Below, piece by piece: positions 26,242 to 34,456 of a stretch of 64,000 bases of DNA. The stretch is taken from NCBI RefSeq assembly GCF_005221385.1, contig NZ_CP039904.1:2090280-2154279 (forward strand), read 5' to 3'. The translations under genes and the position numbers were made by a program. Source of the stretch: Agrobacterium tumefaciens. GTDB lineage: Bacteria > Pseudomonadota > Alphaproteobacteria > Rhizobiales > Rhizobiaceae. The notes under the pieces were generated by a model that was not told where the DNA came from, made no database searches, and saw only the letters and a program-made list of their open reading frames with translations. How positions within the stretch are numbered: position 1 is the first letter of the stretch; the number at the start of each line of letters is the position of its first letter.

Positions 26242-28643
26242 TTTATCGCCATTTTGCCGACAGTTTGGATTGGTGTTTCAGGCGCCCTTAAATTGCCGTC
26301 TCGCGCCGGTGATTGATGATGGCCCGGCGCCGAAGATGCCGTGTCACGCGGGGCAAATGTCATGACTTCGAAAATCCTGACCGGCGGCAAATCACCGGTA
26401 AAAAGCTCAATCTCCACCCTGGCGATCTGGCCAGTCGACCCCTGAGACAGTTTCGAAGTGCCGATGTCGCGGGTCAGGATATTGGGGTTGCCATGGATGC
26501 AGATGGCATTGTCGTCAGCGGAATCCTGCGGCTCGAACCATGCGCCGGTGGCAAGCTGCATCACCCCCGGCATGACGTCCTCACTGACGATGGCGCCAGC
26601 GAGGCAGCTGCCGCGCGCATTAAAAAGCCTGACGACGTCGCCGTCAGATATTCCGCGGGCCGCGGCATCGGCCGGATGGATGCGGACAGGCTCCCGATCC
26701 CTGATCTTGGTCGAACGGCTGAAATCGCCATAGTCCAGCTGGCTGTGCAGACGTTGATACGGCTGATTGCAGACGAGGTGCAGGGGATGCAGGCGGGCGT
26801 CATCGGGCGTCTCCATTCTTGGGGGATACCAGCGCGGATGACCTTTGCAGTCCTCATAACCGAAACCCTCGACCGTTTCGGAATAAATCTCGATCTTTCC
26901 TGAAGGTGTCGGCAGCGGCTCCGTCCCGGGACCCTGAAGGAAAGCGCGCGCCGGGCCACCATCGTCGGGTTTAACCGGAAGAAGCAGTTCCCCCCGCTCC
27001 CAGAAGGTTTCAAAATCGGGCGCGTCGTGGCCGCCCGCAGCAAGCACCTGACGGGTCGTTTCGTACAGGAAGGCGAGCCATTCTCTGCTGCTGCGGTTTT
27101 CGGTAAAGGCATCGAACCTGCCAAGTTCCCGCGCAATCCCGGCGAATATCTCATAATCGTCGCGTGCTTCGCCGACAGGGGCGATCAGGCGCTTCATGGC
27201 GATCATCAGGGGATCGCGATCGGCGGCGCCGATGTCGTCACGCTCAAGCGTGGTCGTGGCGGGCAGCACGATATCGGCATGTCGCGCGGTCGAGGTCCAG
27301 GCGGACTCGTGGACGATGATCGTTTCGGGACGCCGGAAAGCGGCCCGCAACCGGTTGATATCCTGATGATGGTGAAACGGATTGCCACCCGCCCAATAGA
27401 CAAGCCGGATATCAGGATAGCGGAGTGCGTTTCCATTGTAATGAAACTCGGTGCCGGGATTGAGCAGCATATCGGCGATGCGCGCACAGGGAATATAGTC
27501 CGGCACGGGATTTTTGAATTGCTGCAGCGTTGGCAAGGGAACGGCGGGAAGGTTCTTGCCGATATTGCCCAATGCGCCAAGGGAATAGGAAAATCCGCCG
27601 CCGTCCAGTCCGATCTGGCCAAGCATGGCGGCAAGGACAATGCCCATCCACACCGGCTGTTCGCCATAATCGGCCCGCTGCAGCGAATGGCTGACCGTGA
27701 TCAGGGTTCTGGAACTGGCCATCTTTCGCGCCAGCTTGCGGATCGTCTCCGGGTCGATGTTGCAGATCGCGGCCGCCCATTCGGGGCTTTTATGCTGGCC
27801 GTCCTCCCTGCCAAGAAGATAGTTCTCGAACCGATCATATCCAGCCGTATAACGCTCCAGAAACGCCCGGTCGTGCAGTCCTTCCGCGACGAGGACATGA
27901 GCAAGCCCGAGCATCATCGCCGTGTCCGTACCGGGAATAATGGGAAGCCACTCGGCATTCAAATCACCCGGAAAATCGTCTGCCAACGGGCTGATGAATG
28001 TGAAATGCGCACCGCGAGCGCTCGCGCCGGCCAGTTTCTGCCGTACGGAATGCGTGCTGATCCCTCCACCGTGGACATCGGCGTTCTTGATCGCCATTCC
28101 ACCGAAGGCGAGCACCAGCTCGCTGCTGCGTTCGATCGCGTCCCAGGTCACGCTCTTGCGGTCGAAGCTGTCATACGGTCCAAGCACATGGGGGATTATG
28201 ACCATGGCAGCGCCGGAACTATACGTGTTGACGGACCGGACATATCCGCCAAGGACGTTCAAAAAGCGGTGAATCTGGCTTTGTGCGTGATGAAACCGGC
28301 CGGCACTCGACCAGCCATAGGAGCCGCCGAACACCGCGCTCGGGCCATGACCGTCATAGACCCTTTTCAGCTCATCCGCGACCAGCTTCGTCGCTTCGGC
28401 CCAGCTGACCTCGACGTAATCGTCAGCGCCGCGTCGCTGCGCGTGGCCGGTCTCGCGTTCAAGCCAGCCCCGCCGGACGGCAGGCCGTTTGATGCGAACG
28501 GGGCTGTCGGCAATCGCTGGAAGATTGCCCAGAAGCGGTGATGGATGCGGGTCACCGGGGTGGGGCTCTATCTCCAGTCGCCCATTTGCAAAGCGTCCGG
28601 AGAATGCACCCCAGTGGGAACTGTGAGTCTTGAAGGAATTCAT
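26238..28643 (-). CDS. bisC: Biotin/S-oxide reductase-type molybdopterin oxidoreductase
   Basis: The 801-aa protein belongs to the DMSO reductase family with a bis-MGD cofactor. YGWSSAGRFHHAQSQIHRFL (near 109-128) and the serine Mo ligand in NTYSSGAA (near 139-146) are of the BisC/TorA type. The final third has the molybdopterin-dinucleotide-binding pattern (QPYQRLHSQLDYGDF, then EPVRIHPADAAARG). It has no Tat signal and no N-terminal FeS motif, so it should act in the cytoplasm like BisC. It probably reduces S-oxides such as methionine or biotin sulfoxide, or oxidised sulfur compounds taken up by the neighbouring importer. It starts 38 bp after the FAD-linked oxidase gene and may share its transcript. 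Confidence 0.88.
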   Translation of the reverse strand: MNSFKTHSSHWGAFSGRFANGRLEIEPHPGDPHPSPLLGNLPAIADSPVRIKRPAVRRGWLERETGHAQRRGADDYVEVSWAEATKLVADELKRVYDGHGPSAVFGGSYGWSSAGRFHHAQSQIHRFLNVLGGYVRSVNTYSSGAAMVIIPHVLGPYDSFDRKSVTWDAIERSSELVLAFGGMAIKNADVHGGGISTHSVRQKLAGASARGAHFTFISPLADDFPGDLNAEWLPIIPGTDTAMMLGLAHVLVAEGLHDRAFLERYTAGYDRFENYLLGREDGQHKSPEWAAAICNIDPETIRKLARKMASSRTLITVSHSLQRADYGEQPVWMGIVLAAMLGQIGLDGGGFSYSLGALGNIGKNLPAVPLPTLQQFKNPVPDYIPCARIADMLLNPGTEFHYNGNALRYPDIRLVYWAGGNPFHHHQDINRLRAAFRRPETIIVHESAWTSTARHADIVLPATTTLERDDIGAADRDPLMIAMKRLIAPVGEARDDYEIFAGIARELGRFDAFTENRSSREWLAFLYETTRQVLAAGGHDAPDFETFWERGELLLPVKPDDGGPARAFLQGPGTEPLPTPSGKIEIYSETVEGFGYEDCKGHPRWYPPRMETPDDARLHPLHLVCNQPYQRLHSQLDYGDFSRSTKIRDREPVRIHPADAAARGISDGDVVRLFNARGSCLAGAIVSEDVMPGVMQLATGAWFEPQDSADDNAICIHGNPNILTRDIGTSKLSQGSTGQIARVEIELFTGDLPPVRIFEVMTFAPRDTASSAPGHHQSPARDGNLRAPETPIQTVGKMAIK

Positions 28644-28681
28644 CGCATGGCCTCACGATCATGGATTGCAACGTGGCAATT

Positions 28682-30058
28682 CTATTTCGGCAGGATTTTC
28701 CCCGGATTCATGATGCCGGCAGGGTCGACCGCATGTTTGATGAGCGCCATCAGATCAACCGCGTCGCCATGTTCCTCGCGCAGATAAGCGATTTTCCCGG
28801 TGCCGACGCCGTGTTCGCCGGTCGAGGTACCGCCGACAGAGAGGGCATATTGCACCATCTTCTTGTTGATGGCCGCCACTTCGCCGAGCTCTTCCGCATT
28901 GCCGGGATCGACCGCGAAGACGACATGATAATTGCCGTCGCCGACATGGCCGAGAATAGCCGCCGGCACGCTGCAATCCTTCAGAAGTTCGCGGGTCTTT
29001 AATATGCAATTGCTGAGCTGGGAGACCGGGACACAGACATCCGATGACCAGCCTTTGGCGTTTGGCCTCTGCGATACGACGGCATAAAACGCGTTATGCC
29101 TCGCTTTCCAGAGACGATTGCGCTCTTCGGGTGCATTGGCCCACTCGAAATCCTTGCCGCCATGTTCCTCCACGATGGCGGATACCATGTCGACCTGTTC
29201 CTGAACGCCGGCGGGTGAGCCATGAAACTCGAAAGCCAGCGTGTCCTCGATCTCCAGGTCCAGCCCGGAATAGGCGTTGACGGCCCTGATCAGGCCACGG
29301 TCCATAAGCTCCATGCGGGCGACCGGGATGCCCAGCTGCACGACCTGAATGGCTGATGCCACCGCCTGTTCGACGTTCTCGAAAGAGCAGAGCGCCGCCG
29401 AGATGGTTTCCGGTATTCCGTAGAGACGAAGCGTTATTTCGGTGATGATCCCCAGCGTTCCTTCCGAGCCTACAAACAGCCGCGTCAGATCATATCCGGC
29501 GGAAGATTTTCTGGCGCGACCGCCGGTTCTGATGATCTGACCGGTCGGCAGCACCACGGTCAGCCCGAGCACGTTTTCCCGCATCGTTCCGTAGCGGACG
29601 GCATTGGTGCCCGAAGCGCGGGTTGCGGCCATGCCGCCAATCGAGGCGTTTGCGCCAGGGTCGATGGGAAAGAACAATCCCATGTCGCGCAGATATATGT
29701 TCAACTGCTCCCGCGTGACGCCGGCCTCAACCGTGCAATCCAGATCCTCACTGCTGATACGGGTTATCGTCGACATCCGCGAAAGGTCGATTGAGACCCC
29801 GCCATTGACAGCCGTCAAATGCCCCTCGAGCGAAGTGCCGGCGCCGAAAGCGATGACGGGCACCCCTTCCGCTGCGCATAGCCGCACGATCTCGGATACT
29901 TCGGAGGTGGTTTCAGCGAAAGCGACCGCGTCGGGAAACACGGCTGCATGATGCGCTTCGCCGCGCCCATGCTGCTCGCGCAATGTCAGGGACGTTGAAA
30001 GACGCTCCCCGAGGAGGTCCCCCAGGGATTGGATGAGAGAAGGGGATAGTTCAGGCAT
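28682..30058 (-). CDS. FAD-linked oxidase, D-lactate dehydrogenase/GlcD type
   Basis: This 458-aa enzyme has a PCMH FAD-binding domain in the first half (PVIAFGAGTSLEGHLTAVNGG near 70-90, GSEGTLGIITEITLRLYG near 195-212) and the FAD-oxidase C-terminal domain ending in GEHGVGTGK. Members oxidise D-2-hydroxy acids such as D-lactate, glycolate or D-2-hydroxyglutarate. In a sulfonate cluster, a hydroxy-acid derived from a sulfonate carbon skeleton is a reasonable substrate, but that is inference. The gene lies 113 bp after the isomerase-like gene. Confidence 0.85.
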   Translation of the reverse strand: MPELSPSLIQSLGDLLGERLSTSLTLREQHGRGEAHHAAVFPDAVAFAETTSEVSEIVRLCAAEGVPVIAFGAGTSLEGHLTAVNGGVSIDLSRMSTITRISSEDLDCTVEAGVTREQLNIYLRDMGLFFPIDPGANASIGGMAATRASGTNAVRYGTMRENVLGLTVVLPTGQIIRTGGRARKSSAGYDLTRLFVGSEGTLGIITEITLRLYGIPETISAALCSFENVEQAVASAIQVVQLGIPVARMELMDRGLIRAVNAYSGLDLEIEDTLAFEFHGSPAGVQEQVDMVSAIVEEHGGKDFEWANAPEERNRLWKARHNAFYAVVSQRPNAKGWSSDVCVPVSQLSNCILKTRELLKDCSVPAAILGHVGDGNYHVVFAVDPGNAEELGEVAAINKKMVQYALSVGGTSTGEHGVGTGKIAYLREEHGDAVDLMALIKHAVDPAGIMNPGKILPK

Positions 30059-30171
30059 AGGAAGATTCCGTGGGAGCCAGGCAGCAAAATGCCACGACAG
30101 ACTTACAAACGTTGAAGGCGAAGCGCGCGCCCGGCGGAACGCCAGACTGTCTCCGCCATCTGGCGGTGATA

Positions 30172-30774
30172 TCAGGCGGCGAGCTTTTCGCCCCTGAGAT
30201 GACGCTCTAGGAATGGAAGGCTATCCTGCCCCCAGTAGAGTTCATCCTGATAGCGATAGGTCGGCACGCCGAACACGCCGGCTGTCCTGGCGGCTTCGAA
30301 GCTGGCCTTTTGCAATGCTGCAACCGCATCGCTTTGGCCGTGTTTGTCGAGCGCTGCAGCATCAAAGCCTGCGGCTGTCGCAATGGCCCCGCGGACATCT
30401 GCGTTGCCGATGTCTTCACCACGAACCCAGAAGGCCTCCTGAAGCGCAACCGCCAGCTTGAGCCAGTCATCGCCCGTCTCGATCGCCGCCGCGACCATCA
30501 GGCCGGCGGGTGCGGGATCCGAGAGAGCTGCGCGATTGTCGAAATTGAGCACTTTTTCGCGCAATGCCGCCCAGCGCTTCAGATCCCTGATCCAGTAGGC
30601 GCGTCTGGCCTCTGGCCGGTTTCGTGAATAAATGCCGCCGTTCTCCTCGATCAGCGGAATGACATGAGGGCGGATCGCGGCACCCTGTTCTTTCGCCAGC
30701 GCAGCAAACGGTTCAAGACCGATGAAGGCCCAAGGGGAGCCGATGCTAAAAAAATAATCGATCGTCTTTGTCAT
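30172..30774 (-). CDS. 2-hydroxychromene-2-carboxylate isomerase-like (DsbA/GST-kappa fold)
   Basis: The 200-aa protein has the thioredoxin-like fold with SIGSPWAFIG near 11-20 in place of a CXXC motif, and GVFGVPTYRY near 166-175 with the cis-proline. This matches HCCA isomerase and kappa-class GST, which use glutathione and have no disulfide activity. It could act in glutathione-dependent detoxification or conjugate cleavage. It starts 12 bp after the TetR gene and is probably in its operon. Confidence 0.85.
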   Translation of the reverse strand: MTKTIDYFFSIGSPWAFIGLEPFAALAKEQGAAIRPHVIPLIEENGGIYSRNRPEARRAYWIRDLKRWAALREKVLNFDNRAALSDPAPAGLMVAAAIETGDDWLKLAVALQEAFWVRGEDIGNADVRGAIATAAGFDAAALDKHGQSDAVAALQKASFEAARTAGVFGVPTYRYQDELYWGQDSLPFLERHLRGEKLAA

Positions 30775-30786
30775 TATCTGCTGCTT

Positions 30787-31359
30787 TCAGTTGGGTTGAT
30801 TGGTGGAGGCGGCGGCCGTGTCGAAGACGGAGAGAGCACAGTCTCGCGCAATCAGCACTGCTTTGGGATCGCGTCCGACGGCGACGGTTGCCAGTGCCCC
30901 TTCGTAGAGAAGGGAGAGATGGGCAGAGGCAATCTCCACCGTGCTGCCGGCTCTTGCCAGGACAGCGGCAAACACGTCCCTGACCTTCGCCTTATGGGCA
31001 CGCGCAACGACCACGACGCGTTCGGATTCGCCATGTTCCGCAACCGCAAGAGCGAAGGCGCAGCCGCGAAAATCCGGGCTATCGGCCTTTTCGTGGAGTT
31101 GCTCGAAGATCAACCGGATCTGCTCCTTCGGAGCCATGTCCTCCTCCAGTACCTTCTGAAGCGAGTATATCACTCGCTCGTGCCGCGCCTGCAGATAGGC
31201 CGCAACTAGATGATCCTTTGACGGGAAATGCCGATAAAGCGTCGCCTTCGCAACATTTGCTTCTTCGATGATCCGATCTATGCCGACGGCCCGGATGCCC
31301 TCGCGATAGAAGAGTGTGCCAGCGGCGGTGAGGATATGGTCTGATATGGCTTCTCGCAT
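30787..31359 (-). CDS. TetR family transcriptional regulator
   Basis: The start at 31359 gives 190 aa beginning MREAISDHILTAAGTLF. Residues 8-54 form the TetR helix-turn-helix (REGIRAVGIDRIIEEANVAK, then TLYRHFPSKDHLVAAYL). The longer frame upstream is out-of-frame coding DNA of the ketopantoate reductase gene. The C-terminal ligand domain (FRGCAFALAVAE) is of the type found with HCCA-isomerase neighbours. It likely controls this operon; whether it binds the 42-bp motif is open. Confidence 0.88.
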   Translation of the reverse strand: MREAISDHILTAAGTLFYREGIRAVGIDRIIEEANVAKATLYRHFPSKDHLVAAYLQARHERVIYSLQKVLEEDMAPKEQIRLIFEQLHEKADSPDFRGCAFALAVAEHGESERVVVVARAHKAKVRDVFAAVLARAGSTVEIASAHLSLLYEGALATVAVGRDPKAVLIARDCALSVFDTAAASTNQPN

Positions 31360-31408
31360 TATCGTTTCACACTGTCGTTTCAAAAGTCGCGCTGATACGG
31401 ATTGCCGG

Positions 31409-32437
31409 TCATGAAGTGACGGCAGGACTGGCATGCGCCGCCCGGTCCGGGGCGGCGATGAGAGACGTGATCGCATCGAGCGGCAGCGGCTTTGAAAACC
31501 CGCCCTGATGTGCCAGCTTTCCGGCAAGCGTTTGCACGGCTTCGTTATAGGGCGTCGGAACGCCGTGAATCCGGCCCAGCAGAACGATTTCGCCGTTGAG
31601 GAAATCCACTTCGCTCGAGGCTCCGCGCCTGAATCTCTGCCAGGTCGATTGCTGGCCCGGGTGAATTCCGCTGTTCGGCGCGACCCGCCAGTTCGAGATG
31701 TCGAGGCTTCGCTCGGAAGGCGAGGCAAGGGTGTAGCCTGCCGCTTCCAGCACATGGCGGGCCTCATCCACCAAAGCCGTGCTGATCCTGTCGTTCAGAT
31801 CGGCCGGACCGTCGAACAGTTCCAGGGCATTGCGAACGTTGTGAAGGAGCTTTGCTGCTTTCCATCGGCGGATATCGTCGCTTGGCTCAGCAAGATATCC
31901 CGCCCTGTTCAGGTCTGCCGTGACCTGCGCGGTCACGTCATCCTGCCCGAGCGGAAAGCGCCCGACTGTCACGATGCCCAATTGCGGCTCGCCGCCAACC
32001 ACCACCTTGCCGGTTTCGGTGAACCGCGCCGGGGTCAGAATGCTTGCGCCATAGACCCTGGAAAATGTTCTCAGGGCATTTGCTTCGGTCGCCAGTCCAT
32101 TTTGAAAAGTTACGATCGGAAGATTTGCCGCCGCCGGTGTCGTTGTGTTCGAGACGCTTTGCCAGGACCAGAAGGCGAGCGCGCTGACGGCATCCTGCGC
32201 TTTCACGGTGAGCAAGAGGACATCATCCGGCGTCAATTCCGGAATATCTGTCAGGTCGAAAACCCTCAAATCGATCTGCCGCGTCTCCGAGGGGCGCTGA
32301 AAGGTGAGGCCATGCTGCCTGATATGGCTGATCTGGGCGCCCCGTCCGAAAAGTGCATAGTCAATGCCGGAAAGTGCGAACTGCGCTGCAAGGCTCGCGC
32401 CCACCGCACCGGCGCCGATGATAACGTAACGTGGCAT
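31409..32437 (-). CDS. Ketopantoate reductase family protein (ApbA/PanE)
   Basis: The 342-aa protein opens with a Rossmann motif MPRYVIIGAGAVGASLAAQF and keeps the PanE pattern VLLLTVKAQDAVSAL, then a helical C-domain with RGASSEVDFLNGEIV. It would reduce a 2-keto acid with NADPH. Some ApbA family members outside panB/panC operons act on other keto acids, and this one lies in a sulfur cluster, so pantothenate synthesis is not assured. It is the first gene of the unit and has the sulfur-cluster motif 158 bp upstream. Confidence 0.88.
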   Translation of the reverse strand: MPRYVIIGAGAVGASLAAQFALSGIDYALFGRGAQISHIRQHGLTFQRPSETRQIDLRVFDLTDIPELTPDDVLLLTVKAQDAVSALAFWSWQSVSNTTTPAAANLPIVTFQNGLATEANALRTFSRVYGASILTPARFTETGKVVVGGEPQLGIVTVGRFPLGQDDVTAQVTADLNRAGYLAEPSDDIRRWKAAKLLHNVRNALELFDGPADLNDRISTALVDEARHVLEAAGYTLASPSERSLDISNWRVAPNSGIHPGQQSTWQRFRRGASSEVDFLNGEIVLLGRIHGVPTPYNEAVQTLAGKLAHQGGFSKPLPLDAITSLIAAPDRAAHASPAVTS

Positions 32438-32594
32438 CTGTCGTTTCTCGTCTTGTCTTTTTCGCGCTCCGGATTTCCCGGAGAGCTTGGCTGCTGATAG
32501 GTTCGGCGCTCTGTGCGGATAGCAATTGAGGATCGCGGTAACACACGGTTCAAAAGCACTCTGGGACAGATCGTAAAGCCTGCGAGCAGTATGA

Positions 32595-32636
32595 AGGAAG
32601 ACCGGTCATTCTATATCTACTAATTTTGTAGAAAAT
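32595..32636 (-). promoter_or_regulatory. Sulfur-cluster motif, copy B
   Basis: It begins AGGAAGACCGGTC and ends TGTAGAAAAT on the plus strand and is identical to copy A at 34 of 42 positions. Here the inner arms TCTAC and GTAGA form an extra inverted repeat with a 7-nt spacer. It stands 158 bp upstream of the ketopantoate reductase-like gene. Confidence 0.6.
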
Positions 32637-32746
32637 CAGTTCCCGAAATCGGCGATTTCGGGAGAGATTGCGCTGCCCCTGGCCGGCGCTTCGCATTGCC
32701 GAGCCGGAGGCGCGTCAGCGTTCAATACCGTCAGCCGCAACGGAGT

Positions 32747-33160
32747 TTATTTGATGCCGAAACCGAGGCGACGCAATGTCTGGCTCAGTTCCGCGCGGCC
32801 CTTCAGCGCGGCGGCGTTCTCCACACGTTGGGCGATGGGCGCCGTCCAGCCGTTTTGCTGCAGGCCCTGTTTTTTCTGAAACACCTTCAAGACCTCATCG
32901 TAAGAATTGAGATCGTCGCGTGCCGGTTCCGAATAGGTTTCATGAAACAGAATGGATGATTGCGACAGGCGCGGTTTGACATCGGTTTTCACCGCCGGGT
33001 CGGGATAGCCGACCGTCAGGTCAAAGACGGCAATCGTCGCGGGAGGCAGGTTCAGTTCGCGGGATACGTCTTCCGGCCTGTTGCGAATGCCGCCAACGTA
33101 GCAAGAGCCGAGACCGAGTGAATCGATTGCGGCAACGGCGTTTTGCGCGGCCAGCCGCGA
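32747..33160 (-). pseudogene. Nitroreductase family protein, N-terminally truncated
   Basis: A minus-strand frame carries the second half of an NfsA-like FMN nitroreductase: AAQNAVAAIDSLGLGSCYVGGI, then PPATIAVFDLTVGYPDP and a C-terminal helix with RGRAELSQTLRRLGF-like ending. The first half, which includes the FMN-binding arginine motif, is missing. Upstream of about 33160 the frame continues into unrelated sequence (MHRNRTGSS). The break marks the edge between the sulfur cluster and the efflux region. It probably makes no active enzyme. Confidence 0.7.
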
Positions 33161-33371
33161 GCTGCCGGTTCGATTCCTATGCAAGAGCTACTGGGTTGGT
33201 AGTAGCATGCTTTGCGGCTTAACGTGGTCCCAGACACCATGCTTTCGGAATGCCTTAAACCAGACAAATGCATGGCTCATCGCCGAGGAAACCCTTGACA
33301 GAATGAGGTCACGAAAAAGCTGGGACGCGCGTGCACCTTGATCTACGCATTCCGACGCATGGGTTTACGCC

Positions 33372-34250
33372 TCAGTTGCCCCTCGGTTTAACAGAGACTG
33401 TTGCGGTCCTCCCCGCAATCAGGTTGACCGACTTCGGAACGTCGTCGATCTCGATCCGCACCGGAACCCTCTGGGCCAGACGGACCCATGAAAATGTCGG
33501 AGCAACGCTAGCTAGCGAGCCTGCAGAATCGCTTCGCTCACGATCCTCAATCCCGGCGGCAACACCTGCGACATGGCCGATAATCGGTTGCTGTTCTCCC
33601 ATGATCTCGATCTTCACGCGATCTCCGACGTGGATCCGCGGGAGTTTCGTTTCTTCAAAATACCCCGCAACGTAGATGGCGTCACTTTCGATTAGCACCC
33701 CGACCGCATTTCCGGCGGAGACATAGGTGCCCCGACGTAAAGGGAAGTTCGTGATTTTGCCCGAGACTGGCGCTTTCACGGTTGTCCGGTCAAGGTTCAG
33801 CTTCGCCAGATCAAGGGCGACGATCGCCGATTGGTAAGCGGCGTCTGCCTGGTGCCGCAGGCTTTCTGCGTGCTGCCGCTCCTTGAGGCTGGCGGCTTCT
33901 TTAGAGGCGAGCAGTTGATATCGTTCGAATTCGATCTTCGCCAGATCCGCTGCGGCCTTACTGCTCCGCACTTGGGCCTCTGCCTGGCGTAGCGAGAGTT
34001 CGAAACGGTCTGCTTCGATCCGAAACAGGGGCATCCCTTTTTCGACTTGCGCGTTGTCGGATACTAAAACCTCTGTGACGGGTCCCGACACATCTGGTGC
34101 CAGACGAACGATATCTGCCCGGATGTGAGCGTCGCGTGTCCACGGCGCTTCCATGTAGAAAGACCACAGGTGCCAGCTTAGTACCGCTGCGCAACATGCC
34201 ATGGATAAGGTCAACAGGGCTCTGCCCAAGGTGATGGTAAAATTTGTCAT
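33372..34250 (-). CDS. HlyD family periplasmic adaptor, AaeA-like
   Basis: The start at 34250 overlaps the DUF1656 stop (ATGA). The 292-aa protein has one N-terminal membrane helix (about 10-30), then WTRDAHIRADIVRLAPDVSG, the biotinyl-lipoyl-like entry strand of membrane-fusion proteins, a helical hairpin (about 75-150), and TVKAPVSGKITNFPLRRGTYV as the exit strand. It should link the FUSC inner-membrane pump to an outer-membrane channel to expel aromatic acids or other small molecules. It is the third gene of a conserved FUSC-DUF1656-HlyD set; expression may depend on read-through or promoters within the IS66 element. Confidence 0.9.
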   Translation of the reverse strand: MTNFTITLGRALLTLSMACCAAVLSWHLWSFYMEAPWTRDAHIRADIVRLAPDVSGPVTEVLVSDNAQVEKGMPLFRIEADRFELSLRQAEAQVRSSKAAADLAKIEFERYQLLASKEAASLKERQHAESLRHQADAAYQSAIVALDLAKLNLDRTTVKAPVSGKITNFPLRRGTYVSAGNAVGVLIESDAIYVAGYFEETKLPRIHVGDRVKIEIMGEQQPIIGHVAGVAAGIEDRERSDSAGSLASVAPTFSWVRLAQRVPVRIEIDDVPKSVNLIAGRTATVSVKPRGN

Positions 34251-34456
34251 GTCTGCAACCAGTTGAGAATAGCGGAAAGCACGCCAAGGAGGGTGATATA
34301 AAGCGCGAGGTTGAACAGCGAGCGATGCCACACCGCTGAATAAAGCCCCAGCCTGCCGAACACCGGTATGAGTACCCGGAGCAGACCGTATGCACACACC
34401 GCGAGCGCGGATAACCAAGGCAGGAAGACACCATAGAGGTCGAATTGTCCGGTCAC
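34247..34456 (-). CDS. DUF1656 small membrane protein, AaeX-like
   Basis: This 69-aa protein consists of two transmembrane helices (about 9-30 and 47-66) and is a typical DUF1656/AaeX member (TGQFDLYGVFLP). It overlaps both neighbours by four bases, so the three proteins are translated together. Its function in the efflux complex is not established. Confidence 0.9.
   Translation of the reverse strand: MTGQFDLYGVFLPWLSALAVCAYGLLRVLIPVFGRLGLYSAVWHRSLFNLALYITLLGVLSAILNWLQT

Noticed and set aside
27027..28541. Plus-strand frame of 504 codons
   Set aside because: Antisense to the molybdopterin oxidoreductase, whose motifs are clear.
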